DNA from: Adenophora triphylla var. japonica
Taxonomy: Eukaryota; Streptophyta; Magnoliopsida; Asterales; Campanulaceae
Assembly: GCA_022495995.1 (NCBI GenBank)
Contig: JAFEMH010006973.1
Coordinates: forward strand, 1 to 64,000
DNA length: 64,000 bases
Direction of reading: 5' to 3'
The notes under the pieces are model-generated. The model searched no databases. It was not told where the DNA came from and worked only from the letters and a program-made list of their open reading frames with translations. A program made the position numbers and the translations under genes. Positions 34,186-45,059 of the stretch are shown piece by piece; position 1 is the stretch's first letter; each line of letters begins with the position of its first letter.

Positions 34186-36600
34186 TGTGGACACCCCAAC
34201 CCGGAACCTAACACGTGTCCCGAGCCGGAGAGTCCAACTAAGAAAGACCACCTGTAATTTTTTTCAAAAACATTGAACTTAACTAAAAAGAACACAACTT
34301 GAACATTCACATTCTAACCATAACCTAACTCATCTTCACTTGGAGGAAAACAAAACAAACTTTGAAAACCAAACTTACTTTAGTTACAATATACAAAAGC
34401 TTACTAATATAAGTTTGAAACAAAGCTTTTATATATACAACTCCACCAAGGAGTTTAAACCAAAATATAAATACAACTCTCATCTAGGACATATACATAC
34501 CCAACAACCCAAAATACACGTACAAACTCCTCCCCGTCCTCACTGGTCGGGTCCACCTGTCTCAGCGCAATCTAAAACAGTAAAGGGAAAAGGGTGAGAA
34601 TAAATCTCAATAAGCTATTATGAATGCAACAATATTCCAATTAAGATGCATCACACAATCAGGTACATCTCACACACTGGTAAAACAGTAAACACCTTCC
34701 GTTACCTTTGTTTACCTTTCCATCTGAATCATAAGTTGTACCACGGTGGGAGCAAAACTCCACTCATTCTGTGAATGAATTTTTACCATAATCCATATCA
34801 TATAACGGAGAGAGCTATTGTGATAACTCCTCTCTAGTGAACTGTTTAGGCATATTCACTTCTTATAAATCCTATTTCTGGGTAAGATATAAGACATCGG
34901 CATTTCTATGAACTGACTGCACATATCCATAGAAGCTGAACCCCAGTCTGTGGCCACAGAGGGGGAAAGGTCACAGATATAATGTAATTTGAGCACCTTA
35001 TGGAACAATTTCTCATAAGTAATCGTATTCCATTATACCCCCAAACATCAGCCGATTAACACATATTCAAGCACATAATAGTTACTTGAAAAGAATCCAC
35101 CAAAAGGGATAATAAAGTAACAACATGGTAAATCATACTCATGTTCAAACTAATACCATAATGCAACATTTATTTCATACACCATTTATATCATAAACCA
35201 TAGATATGAACTCAAGTAAGATCACAAGGCATCATAAACCAGCCCTACATGATCAATGTGCAACAATATATAACCTCTATAAAGTTCCAAGATCAAATTA
35301 CCAAGTTGGATTTACTTTGGTTAAGTTACCAATCAAGGCTATCAAGCATTTTTCCAACAATATTTAAAGCCCTTCCACAATTCTATTTTAACCAAGTAAG
35401 ACCTCATTGTGTAGCTAAAGTGCTCTACTTTAATCTATGTTAAAGAGGATTCATTTATATACTAGGTAGATTAGGTTTATACAGCTTTGAAAATGGTTCA
35501 GAGTCACCAGGGCAGGGCACGACTCGTGCCCATTTGACACCCACCAGAATCAGTCGTCCCTAATAGGGCACGACTTAGGCTTAAACTGTCGCACGACTCG
35601 TCCATCCCTCAAGGCACAACTCGTGCCACAGGGCACGACTCGTGCCCTTTGCCCAGAATTCAGATTACAGCTGAAAACATCAGCAACCAACACCCCATTT
35701 GACAATTACCAATTTACTCTGATTTTAAGTGACCAAAGTCAGTACTAACATCAGCAATACCACTCCCAAACTATTCCAACACCACCCAACATCATTTTAA
35801 TACCAAACTTCATGTCAATTTGCCATGCAATAATTTCTATCAATGCCTTTACACCATAATATAACTATTAACCCATTTTCTTGCTATTTCAACAACCAAC
35901 CAATACTCATTTCAATTCCACTTTTCCAAAACCCATCTTTCTAAATAAAAGTGTTCCAAAACACCAAAAATCATTTAAACCATATCAATAACAACAAAAA
36001 TCATAGGATGAACACTTTTTGAAAGAAAATCATAATAACTTACTTAAATAGTGCGAAATGGAATATTTATTTGACCGGCTCTACGCGATCCCCTCGTCAC
36101 CACGAACAAGAATCCACAAACGGATTTGAAAACGAAGAAGTATTGAAGCCTCTAGAATTTTAGGAAGAAGGAACTTAGGTTTTAGTTTCCATCAAGGTTT
36201 TTGGGTGAAGAAGATGGTACTGATTAAAGATGAAGTTTCCTTCATTTAAATGAGAGATAAACATTGAAAACTTACCCTTCACCTCCTCCAAGGATCTAAG
36301 GGAAAACCACTAACACCTCTACTCCTGTTCTTTACAACTAAGCACCTCACACTTTATAAACTTACTACTTTAAAAATTCCAATTATTATAAATTAACTAC
36401 ACCCTTTATTTTTATTCCCTTTTAGACCCTTTAGTATTAAAGTTAATTCATTTTCATCTCAAGCTTCATATAAATCATCAAAACATAAAATGAGCACATA
36501 ACTTCACAAGTAGCATACAAAGCATAAAATAATATACTACCCTTCAAACCCCACGTGCTCAACATGTGCTAAAGTAGTGCCTAATATTAGGGTCGTGACA
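34186..36600 (-). repeat. Gypsy-2 right (5') LTR
   Basis: Length 2415 bp; plus-strand ends TGTGGACACC and GTCGTGACA. The palindrome cluster at about 35515-35651 is arranged differently from the left LTR: one motif at its left end and two at its right end (GGCACAACTCGTGCC and GGGCACGACTCGTGCCC). It carries the unoccupied hAT target at 36338-36345. Confidence 0.9.
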
Positions 36601-36605
36601 TCACA

Positions 36606-36752
36606 GAACGAAGGGCAGTCTGGATTACATTCACTCGTATTGTTGGGAACCTTCACTTTAGGAATCATTGAGGGGTCATAGATATTTATTATCTATGATT
36701 GATGACTACTCGAGGATGACCTGGGTAATTAATATGAAGCACAAGAGTGAGG
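36606..36752 (+). pseudogene. Copia-A integrase fragment
   Basis: Continues the integrase frame after Gypsy-2: the SLDYIHSYCW and MIDDYSR-type region is readable in the same order as copy B at 60366-60510, with extra stops and substitutions. Similarity ends at about 36752, where Tat sequence in the other orientation begins without an LTR or target duplication. Confidence 0.75.
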
Positions 36753-38458
36753 CACTTTCCGCGTGCAGTCTTTCTGTCCTCCACAACATCTTTGGGAGTA
36801 GGGACGTACCCTAGGCCACGACGGGTGGTTTGTTCTTTGACCTCAATGACTTTATGGGCGCCTTGATGGTGTTTTCCCAAATCGAGCCTCGAAATATAAT
36901 TCATGAGCTTCATCATCTTCATGGGGGGAGGAATCCGGTCCCAAGACAGTGGGAGGTCTATGAAGCATACTTCTGCGTTCCGACTTTCAACTGTGAATCC
37001 CGTCAACATCATGCCTTCGTCGTCATGTTTGATTTCTAGGACCGGGATGCCATTTGTGTTTGTCCCTTTTGTGGTCACATTGTCCCCGTAAATTGTGGTG
37101 AGATCGCTTCCTTAAACGAACTTTACACATTAATGTAGAGTGGACGCCACCCCATTTATTTGGTGCAACCAAGTCCGGCCCAAGATGGCAGTAAAGGTAA
37201 TCGGGATGTCGATAACCTGGAAGTCCGTTGGCATCATCTGTTTTTCGAACCACAGATTCAGAGTGGCTACCCCAAAAACTGAGCGGCACATTGAGTCGTA
37301 GGCTTTGATCGTCTGTGTTGAAGGCTTTAAATCGGTCGGCTTGATTCCTAATAAGTACATCATTTGGCTGGGAGGACATTCATGGCCGATCCTCTATCCA
37401 CCAAGATCCGAGGAAGGCGACGCTCGTCGAGTTGAACGGTAATGTAGAGAGGCTCATTATGGTTAACCCCAAATTTTGGCAGATCGGCTTAGTGAAAGTA
37501 ATGATGTTACCATAATGAACATTGCTGATCATTTGGACCGCCTCGTCCGGGGTTACATTGATTGGAATCATGGTCCGAGCTAGGCTTTCTTCCAGCTTGA
37601 GCTTGTGAGGATATGAGGAAGTGAGTAGGGACCAAAGGGATATGTTGGCTTGAGTGCGCTTGAGTTGGGTCAAGATTGGGTCTTCAGCCTCCGGGTCAAG
37701 AACTTCAGGTTCCTTGGTGTAGGGGCCTTTCTCGGTTCGAGGCTTAGGTATTGCCGGCCTTTTGTATGTCCTTGGAGGATTTATCGGGATTTGGCCGGAA
37801 CGAGTCATCACGTTTACTTTCGGCTTTGCTCCTCCTTTGCTTGTTTCTCCCAATTTTATCATTAGGACCCTGGTTAGCGTACGGACATACATCGCACCCT
37901 AGCTCATTCACCGTTATTGCTTTTGTTGGAGGTTTAACGGCTGCTTTAATGTCCTCCCAAGATAAAGGATGGGTCGTCAAGACATTTAGGTTGTTGGTTG
38001 CTGTGCAGAGCTCATCCCAGCTTATCATGTAGCTGAAATGGCCATGATCTTGAGATGATTTAGGCTGGGGAGATTTGTTGGAATAAATGACATATTAGTC
38101 AGATTTTCCAGATAGTTCTCCGAGGGTTCCAACTGTGGGATCACCGGCTTCATACCTCTTTCTCAGCTTTTGTTAGGAGGAGGATTTTCTCCTTCTTGGG
38201 GGACGGTCTTCATTTATTTCATCTTTGAAAGCCTCATCCAGATAAGCGGGGCAGTCGCAAACATCCCACCAAATATGCTTGACAGTTTGTGGTGAGCTCA
38301 AAACCTCGGGGCATCGGCTCGATATATCCTTCCCTGGCGGGCATTGGGACTTCAAGTTGTGGCCGCGGGGGTCACATAGGGGCAAAGGATTGGATCCCAG
38401 GGGATGTGAGACATTGGGATCCAATTGGTCGGGCACGTCTTCCATTTTCATGGGAGCC
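36753..38458 (-). pseudogene. Outer-Tat gag C-terminus and protease
   Basis: Read from 38458 downward: a gag tail with the motif HIWWDVCDC and INEDRPPRRR (about 38275-38180); a frame with GMKPV and SWDELCTATNNL; then a basic stretch at 37380-37890 with TRSGQI and TYKRPAIPKP; then a protease whose active site reads LVDRGSAMNVLP (37390-37398 encodes D-R-G). A conserved C-terminal half follows (DLKPSTQTIKAYD, DFQVIDIPITFTAILGRTWL) at 37130-37330 and GLGYVPT near 36800. Frames are interrupted at several points, including a stop right after the protease active site. Recognition is by Tat/Ogre protease similarity; the capsid core is missing between the N- and C-terminal gag parts. Confidence 0.8.
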
Positions 38459-38619
38459 TGTGAGTACCCCGATCCGAACCCATGATTTGGATCCACTTTA
38501 ATTAAAATTTGGGCTTCTATAATTACTAAAAGGCAATATTTAGTCCAAAAACCCCAGCAACCTATCAGTCCATTGGGCCTGCCAAGCTTTCGGCCCAACA
38601 TGGCCAAAAGGAGTACGCT

Positions 38620-38702
38620 GTCGTCCGACATAGAAGTCACTAAGGCGATTTAACTGCTCTTGTCGTGCGACATAAGACTCCCCATCAGCCTGCCTATAAA
38701 TA
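38620..38702 (+). promoter_or_regulatory. LTR promoter: paired TGTCGNNCGACA palindromes and TATA box
   Basis: TGTCGTCCGACA at 38620-38631 and TGTCGTGCGACA at 38661-38672 stand 64 and 23 bp upstream of TATAAATA (38695-38702). The same arrangement lies in the 3' LTR at 52938-52949, 52980-52991 and 53014-53021. Each site is a 12-bp palindrome with a variable central pair. Placement just upstream of TATA suggests transcription-factor sites; the factor is unknown. Confidence 0.65.
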
Positions 38703-39266
38703 CAAGGCATGGCTGATCATTTTAGAGGGACTTGAGAGTGAATATTGGGGAGAATACCAGAAATATAGGGGAAACTCTGTCCAAATAGAGTCTCTCTCTC
38801 TCTTTCATACACACACTCACCTTCCTCCTCATACACACACGCACTTCAAGGCCAAGACCTAAAAACGCTTCCTTTGTTGGTGTATAGAAGGGGTAGACAC
38901 CATACTATTGGCGATCTCACCTTGCTTTAATATTATGTAAAAATCGGGATTTTTGCATGATAAAGGTGGTGGAGAAGTGAATCTTCAATATTCACTTCTC
39001 CCCACCTCAGATCTGGACATTTGGTCATCTTAGGATCAATAAAGGTTCAATCTTTACGCATTTGCATCGAGTTAGGAGGAGATGGCTACTTCAAAGTGGC
39101 CAAAAATATGTGATTCATCACATTTGGTCACTAAAGCCATGTGATCCTCCCATAATACTCCTAAATTATTGTTATATTATTGTTTACAGTAGTTAAATAT
39201 GCTTGGTTTACCTTGGGGAGCAAAGGGGAAACAAACAGACTGAAGGGCACAGAAATGGCCTATCTG

Positions 39267-39715
39267 TGTCGGACGACACAGGACTCCATGGAGATCCTGT
39301 GTCATACGACATGGAGATCCCAGAAGGCTGTAAAGCCATTCTTGGACTTCAGATCTGTCCAGTTTATTCCCTTTACAACTTAAAGCTTTCCTAAGCATTC
39401 TCGTGGCTCATAAGCCACTATTTGAGTGCCTTTGATCTGTTTGGGTGCGATTTATTGGAGGCGGATCGTCATATGACATGGATAACTTCGGATGTTCCAT
39501 GTTACATGACATCCGTATCATACAAAGTCTATCGTGACTTTGTTCACTCCCGTCAATCCCAAACTGATTTTAGACCTTCAAATAGTGTCTTGAATGAGTT
39601 AAATAAAATATCATTCCAGTTCCAGAAATAGCTTGGCCATTGTAAAAGGCAATCTGACCAAGAGGTATCATGTCGTGCGACACCCTCTTCCTAGAAGGTC
39701 CTGTGTCGGACGACA
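39267..39715 (+). promoter_or_regulatory. 45-bp dyad cassettes in the 5' LTR
   Basis: TGTCGGACGACA (39267) and TGTCATACGACA (39300) flank a 21-bp near-palindrome with CTCCATGGAG at its centre, so the whole 45 bp folds on itself. A second cassette lies at 39671-39715 (TGTCGTGCGACA, 21 bp, TGTCGGACGACA). A decayed pair lies at 39467-39510 (CGTCATATGACA, TGTTACATGACA). Start-to-start spacing is 32-33 bp each time. The 3' LTR repeats them at 53675-53719 and 54079-54123. Confidence 0.65.
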
Positions 39716-40180
39716 TCCAAGCTCTCTGGGCAGATTGTCTTACCTTCTGCCTTGTTTTGATAATCATAATATGTAAAAAGGGTGTGGCCCCCTGTCATGG
39801 CTCACAAACTGTACTCAACTTTCATATTATCAATGAAAATGTCAAATTTGCATATTTTGCACATCGACACATATTGCACACACACTTTGAATGTCCAAAA
39901 TTGTCCAATGTTGATTGAAAGTCTCGAAAGAGGCGTGTTGGGTGAACTCTCTAGTTCTTCCCAAACACGTAGCCAGACTCCCGGACTCAAAATCTCTCAA
40001 AAATAGGTTTTTCAATGTTTTCCTCTAAAAACGGCGTGGGGACTCCCAAAACCGAAGTTTTCAAAACTCATCATATCATTTTAAACACATTAAAAACTCT
40101 TTCAAAAAAAAGTGTGAGGAAATGATATTTTGATATCAACCTTCAAAATTTTCTTTTTCTTCGGGCGAGCGTTCATTCAG

Positions 40181-40198
40181 TGGCGACTCTGCTGGGGA
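40181..40198 (+). promoter_or_regulatory. Inner-Tat primer binding site (Arg-type)
   Basis: TGGCGACTCTGCTGGGGA begins one base after the LTR end; this is the primer site class reported for Ogre/Tat elements (tRNA-Arg). The outer Tat has the same site with a CGC centre. Confidence 0.8.
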
Positions 40199-41784
40199 TT
40201 TTGAAAAATTTTTTGTTCTAAAAAAAATGAAGACGATACTCGGTATATAGGTGGAAACCACTAACCTTCCTGTATCGCTCCCTAACCCGGGGCTTGGGAT
40301 AAATGGTGGTCTAACAATCCCACGTACCAATATCATTCTTCTATTTTCCAAAAAAAGAGATAAGTTTTTCTTAAGAGAGTCTAACTTTCTTCAAATCAAC
40401 TTGGACAATTTCGACATTCACCTTGTGTGTACATTTGTGTCATTTTGTGTGCTCAAATGCACCTTGCCATGCTTTGGTATGTGACACTATTGGAAGCCGG
40501 GCTTCCCTTTTGCAATTTGCTCTTCCCGTTGATCGTAACAGGCGGGATGGCGCCGGACTACAGCCATCGGTAAATTCCGACATTTGGGGCCCTTTTGTCA
40601 TGCTTTGACTCATTCCCTTGTTTTTTTCCTTTGCATATTGCATAAAAAAAAAAAATCTTTTACAAAAAAAAAAAAGCAAAAAAATATTTTCCTAGAAAAT
40701 ACCTTCACACTACTCGCACTCTACCCGCACATAGAGTTAGAACCCGGGAGTGTACGGACGGCATCGCGGAAAGTGACATGTTTCACTGACGTTTGAGCGC
40801 CTAAAGTCCTCCTAGCCAGCTGAGTCGCCCAACACTTGTCCGTGACACACTTTCTACCGTGACCGGTTGGTTTTTGGCCAATACCTTTCAAAACATTTTA
40901 AACTCGGTTTTCAAAATTTTCTCACAAAGTCCGAGTCATACACCGTCTCCAAAAATCTTGGCTTACTTTCCCTCTTCGTGTCGGAATCACGACATAATTC
41001 AAATGTAAGTACACGTTAAGATCTCTACATGTCTCGACGTAGGTACATATCGATTTCTGCTTGGCTTCGTGAGAAGTCATGACGTGTTCTCGACATGTGT
41101 CAACACGGGACCATGTCGAACTCTTAACGCATACTAACGAGAGTTATGCCAAAATTTCGCCACCAAGTGACGAGAGGCCATGCTGTATTTCCAACTCGAA
41201 AAGAGGAGAGGTCATGCCCAATTCCTCGAGGGTTTTACCTCCAAATTGCGGTCTCGTACGTTCAAACGTACGTTCGACCCTCTCTCCGCCCGAGTTTAGA
41301 CGTTGACTTGGACTTGGTTTTGAAAACCCCGAGTTTGACTTGTTTTGGCTCGTATGCCCATCGGTTCGTTCTCCCTTTCGGTTGGTGGGTTCCACGTGCC
41401 CTATAGGACCTCTCGCCGGGATTGTCCATCCCTGAGGTGCAACATGTGGAATACAGGGGTCCACAGACGTAGTGATGGAACCCACTAATCCAGGAATAGC
41501 GTAGAATGAGAAAAAGAAGGTTTCCCCCTTTTCCAACCATTCCTAGGATTAATAAAACTCATTTTTTTTTCAAAAAAAAACATAAAAAGATATAAAAAAA
41601 GAGCATATGCATGAGTCCGTCCTCGCCCTATCCTCTCCCTACCTAAAACCGTTCTCTCCCTTTCGCCGAGCAAGTATTGGGTCGAGTTCCGGTGGTCGGT
41701 TAATCCGCTTTCTCTAGTCAGAGTTCATTTCCACGGTCCCGCATAAACCGTAAAATCGTCAGCTTCAACATTCAAGTGCTAAGA
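40199..41784 (+). other. Inner-Tat 5' leader
   Basis: Non-coding leader of about 1.6 kb with no recognised domain. The part at 41340-41500 is related to the outer Tat leader at 55065-55220 (shared CCTATAGGxC and a CCACCAACC block), as expected for relatives. Short frames here are broken and not supported as genes. Confidence 0.55.
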
Positions 41785-42102
41785 ATGGCCAATGTGGTAG
41801 TCAACCAGGCTGGTAACCAGATGCCAGGAGAGGCTCCCCCAGCTCAACCCATACCTCACATCTGGTACGATGTGTGCGATTGTGAAGATTGTTTGGAATA
41901 TGAATATCAGGACTGGATCAATGAAGATGCTCCTTCAAGAAAGAAGAAGAAAAGGAAGTCCATGCAACAGAAATTGAAGGAGGGATACGAAGCTGGAGAC
42001 GAGAGCGTGGGAATTTTAGGTGAACCCTCAGGCAAATTTGACTATTACGTCAGTTACCCCAAAAGGCCCACCAAAGAAACGGTCAGCCAGAATGAAGTCT
42101 AG
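41785..42102 (+). pseudogene. Inner-Tat truncated gag
   Basis: A 105-codon frame from ATG 41785 (MANVVVNQAGNQMPGE) that soon reaches HIWYDVCDCEDCLEY and WINEDAPSRKKKKRK, the same motif as the outer Tat gag tail (HIWWDVCDC). The N-terminal coil and capsid core normally preceding this are gone. The basic KKKKRK run could bind RNA. Further gag/protease-side sequence (42103-42690) is degraded, with a short frame at 42190-42567. The element could not build its own particle. Confidence 0.65.
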
Positions 42103-42691
42103 CCCAACCCTCTCATCGTCATCAATCCTCTCAGAATAAAAGGTTCTGAGCCCATCACCACTGCAAAGCCTGACAAAAAGCTGACAGATTTGAAAGCAGA
42201 ACATGAGATTCCAATGGAATGCGGAATTAACCAAAGCAGAGCCAAAGTATCTCCCGGGGAGAACGTCGTCAACATCATCCAGATTAATCCTCCTTTTGGC
42301 CGCACAGATAAAGTTGTGATCAGTAAAGAGGAGCTGACTTATCCGCAGGGTATTGACAAGATAAGCCAGACCCCTCAGCCAATGAGTCCGTCCGTCATAA
42401 ACAAACTAGCAAAGGGACTGCATCAGGTTTCTCTAACTCCCCGCACCACCTTTTCAAAATACCGGCTTACCACTGATTTCCGACAAGTTCCCTGCCGCCT
42501 TGAAGTCTCCAATCCTCTCGAGAAACAACAAAGAAGAAAGCAAAATTCCAAATTTCGAGTCAAATAAGTAGAGTAGGGTCCTGAGTCACTCCTCAGAGTC
42601 TTTTGTTATCGAATTTGAGTCTCTAGATAGGTCTGATACTCTCACGGTTGATGATAATCACCGTGTCTTTAACTCTGTCTTCCCTTTTGCA

Positions 42692-44170
42692 TTGAATGAA
42701 ATGGTTGACCTTTCTGCGTATCCCTTAATCGCCACCTTAACAAATGATAAGTTAACTAAGACAAATCTTAATGACTTAAAAGTGGTTAATAATGATTCAT
42801 TTGAAGAGGACACAGACCTTTTAGATGAAAACTTTTTAAATGATAATATAAAGCAGGTTTTTGACCGAGACGATAATCGGGCCCAAGCTGCCGATGAGGT
42901 TTTAACTACAGTGAATTTGGGAACTACTGAAGAGCCCAAAGAGACACAGATTGGTAGTTTCTTCACCGGGAAAGAACTGGAAGCCCTCATTGATCTGCTC
43001 AAGGAATATGTGGACGTATTTGCCTGGTCCTACAAAGACATGCCCGGTTGGATACTTCAACCGTTGAGCACCGAATTCCCCCGACCCGTAAGCCGTGCCG
43101 CCAAGCGTAAACTTCGCCGGATCAAGCCGTAATGGTCCCTCCAAGTCAAAGAGGAGATAGAGAAGCCGCTCGTAGTGGGTTTCATTAGAGTGGTCGAATA
43201 CCCCAAGTGGTTAGCCAACATAGTAACAAGCTTACCAAGTCGAATGGCAAAGTCGTGGTTTGCGTGGACTTCGTAGACCTAAACAAAGCTAGCCCGAAGG
43301 ACGACTTTCCCTTGCCCAATATCGATCTATGGTAGACACTACCGCCGCCTACGAAGTCAAATCATTCGTGGATGGTTTTGCGGGTTACAACCGATTAAGG
43401 TTGCCGAAGAAGACCAGAAAAGACTTCCTTCACTGCCCTCGGGGAACCTTCGCTATACGGTTATGCCCTTCGGTCCGAAGAATGCCTGTGCCACTTACCG
43501 CCGAAAGCAGCCATCGCACTTTTCCATGACATGATCCACAAGGAGATCGAAGTCTATGTTGATGACATGATTATCCATTCCAAGGGATCGATGGTCAACA
43601 CTTGATCGACCCGAGGAAGTTCTTCAACCGGCCGCGGAGCATGAAATGAGGTTGAACCCAAAGAAATGCACCTTCGCGTAGTCCGAGGAAAGGTTCTCGG
43701 GATACATGGTCACGTAGCGAGGAATTGAAGCCGATCCAAGAAAGATCAAAGCCATCATGGAGATGAAGCCGCCGACGACGCCACGGAGGTGAAGGCTTTC
43801 ATGGGCCGTCTCCAATATATTAGCCGATTCATCCATCGCCTAACCTCTATCTCGTGAGCCGATCTTCAAGCCGCTCAGAAGAATCGTGGAGGTTGAGTGG
43901 AACGAACGGTCAAACCGCCTTCGAGACAATCAAGGCCTACTTGGTCCATCCCCCAATCTTGTGTCCTCCGCATAAGGACAAGCTCCTTGTTGCTATACTT
44001 AACAAGCATAGATACGGCCGTTGGAGCCATGCTCGCACAAGAAAAGCCGGATTCAAAGGTGGAAAATGCCATATACTTCGTCACCTAAGCTTCAGTGGCA
44101 ATGAGTTAAACTACTCGCCTTTAGAAAAACTCCGTGCAGCCTTTGGTATGGGTGGTCAAGCAAATTGAGA
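42692..44170 (+). pseudogene. Inner-Tat reverse transcriptase and RNase H relic
   Basis: The RT N-terminus is open at 42692-43132: TVNLGTTEEPKETQIGSF, LLKEYVDVFAWSYKDMPG, then frame loss after RAAKRKLRRIKP. Downstream blocks are recognisable across frames: VVCVDF...DLNKASPKDDFPLPN (about 43255-43325), VDTTAAYEVKSFVDGFAGYN, YTVMPFGPKNACATYRR and the catalytic YVDD at 43555-43566 followed by MIIHSK. The RNase H part at 43897-44170 gives LLLYLTSIDTAVGAMLAQEK and then ELNYSPLEKL. At least six frameshifts or stops occur, so no full enzyme can be made, although the YVDD metal-binding motif survives. Confidence 0.85.
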
Positions 44171-44429
44171 CACTACCTCCCGGCACATACAAGACACCCG
44201 GTGTCAAAGATGGATCCCATCAAGTGCCTGCTCGAAAGTCTTCTCGTCATCAAGGCTTGCGAAATGGTCATTCTTCCTAGCCGAATTTGATATCAAGTTC
44301 GTAACCCGCAAGGCAATCAAAGGCCAAGCTCGTCGATCATTTGGCGGATTTCCCAAGCTCGTAAGCACCCGAGTTCGAACCCCAATTTCCTGTGACGATG
44401 GAATCTTCGTGATAGAGGGTACGCACCGC

Positions 44430-44900
44430 TGCGCTGTTCTTCGACGGTGCCGCCAACAAAAGGGGCAATGGTATCTGGCATGGTATTGGTTGATCCAAAG
44501 GATGTGCACACCCCCATCGCTATCAAGTTGAATTTCCCCGGCTACTAACAACGCCGCGGAATACGAAGCTTGTATAGCCGGCCTCGCGGCAGCTCTAGAG
44601 CGAAATGTCGAAAAGCCGGAAGTGTACTGAGACTCTCGCCTAATCATCAATCGTATCCAATAAGTGGAGAACCGTGGACCAAGACTTGCAAATGTACTAT
44701 GCCTACATGGAGGATCTCGATCGACCAATTCAAGGAGGTCACGTTCCACTACCTACCCCGGACAAGAACAGTTCGCGGATGCCCCGGCCACTTTGGCCTC
44801 TCTCGGTGGAAATCCTGCAGGGAAAATCAAGAAACCATTCAGGTTGGGAGGCGCGAGAACCCCGCCTACCGTTGCCGCATCGAGCTAGAAAAGGTCGATG
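44430..44900 (+). pseudogene. Second (archaeal-type) RNase H relic
   Basis: FDGAANKRGNGIG-like sequence at 44439 onward, LVDPKDVHTPIAIKLNF, then TNNAAEYEACIAGLAAALE at 44544 onward, and a degraded LQMYYAYMEDL...QFADAPATLASL. An additional RNase H domain between the normal RNase H and integrase is a hallmark of Tat-lineage Ty3/Gypsy elements. The first acidic residue (FDG) and the AEYEA glutamate are still visible. Frames are broken in the middle. Confidence 0.75.
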
Positions 44901-45059
44901 ACTTGTGGTACAGCATCTTTCAAGCACCTTAAGCACGGCGAAGCTTCGTTTCCAACGGAAAAGGATGGTAGGCTAAAAGAAGGTCTCCGCGCCAAAAGTT
45001 TACAAGCTTTGAAAAGGTTGTCTCGCACAAGACGTTATTCCGGGAGATGACCTATGGAA

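Larger units (their letters stand above)
27629..36600 (-). mobile_element. Gypsy-2: Ty3/Gypsy element, gag intact
   Basis: LTRs at 27629-30419 and 34186-36600 flank 3766 bp of internal DNA. Target duplications TCACA lie at 27624-27628 and 36601-36605. Primer site TGGTATCAGAGCC (minus, 34183-34171) and polypurine GGGGAGTGAG (minus, 30429-30420) set the orientation. The left LTR is 376 bp longer because it holds a hAT insertion. It interrupts the Copia integrase gene; copy B at 60352-60365 shows the uninterrupted site. Confidence 0.92.
16654..36752 (+). mobile_element. Copia retrotransposon, copy A (split by two Gypsy elements, 3' truncated)
   Basis: Copy A consists of a 5' LTR, a tRNA-Met-type primer site and a broken gag-pol frame in three pieces: 18131-18286, 26351-27623 and 36606-36752. 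The pieces are separated by Gypsy-1 and Gypsy-2, each with its own 5-bp duplication. The same order without interruption exists in copy B at 57369-61030, which proves the pieces are one element. Homology to copy B stops near 36752 (AAGCACAAGAGT) inside the integrase region, where minus-strand Tat sequence begins. No 3' LTR remains. Confidence 0.85.
38459..40179 (+). repeat. Inner-Tat 5' LTR
   Basis: 1721 bp. Contains TATA box TATAAATA at 38695-38702, GC palindromes described separately and CT/CA-rich microsatellite-like DNA at 38789-38845. It lacks about 85 bp present in the 3' LTR (53248-53332); both edges of the missing piece are CTTG, so this LTR suffered a small deletion. Confidence 0.92.

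Noticed and set aside
36830..38032. Several plus-strand frames of 60-93 codons
   Set aside because: They oppose the recognisable minus-strand Tat gag/protease reading and have no motifs.
38173..38640. 155-codon minus-strand frame treated as one gene
   Set aside because: Its N-terminal third is inner-Tat LTR sequence; only the part below 38458 belongs to the outer Tat gag. It is a composite across an insertion boundary.
44204..44749. 181-codon minus-strand frame
   Set aside because: Antisense shadow of the RNase H region; the plus strand shows recognisable RNase H motifs and this frame shows none.
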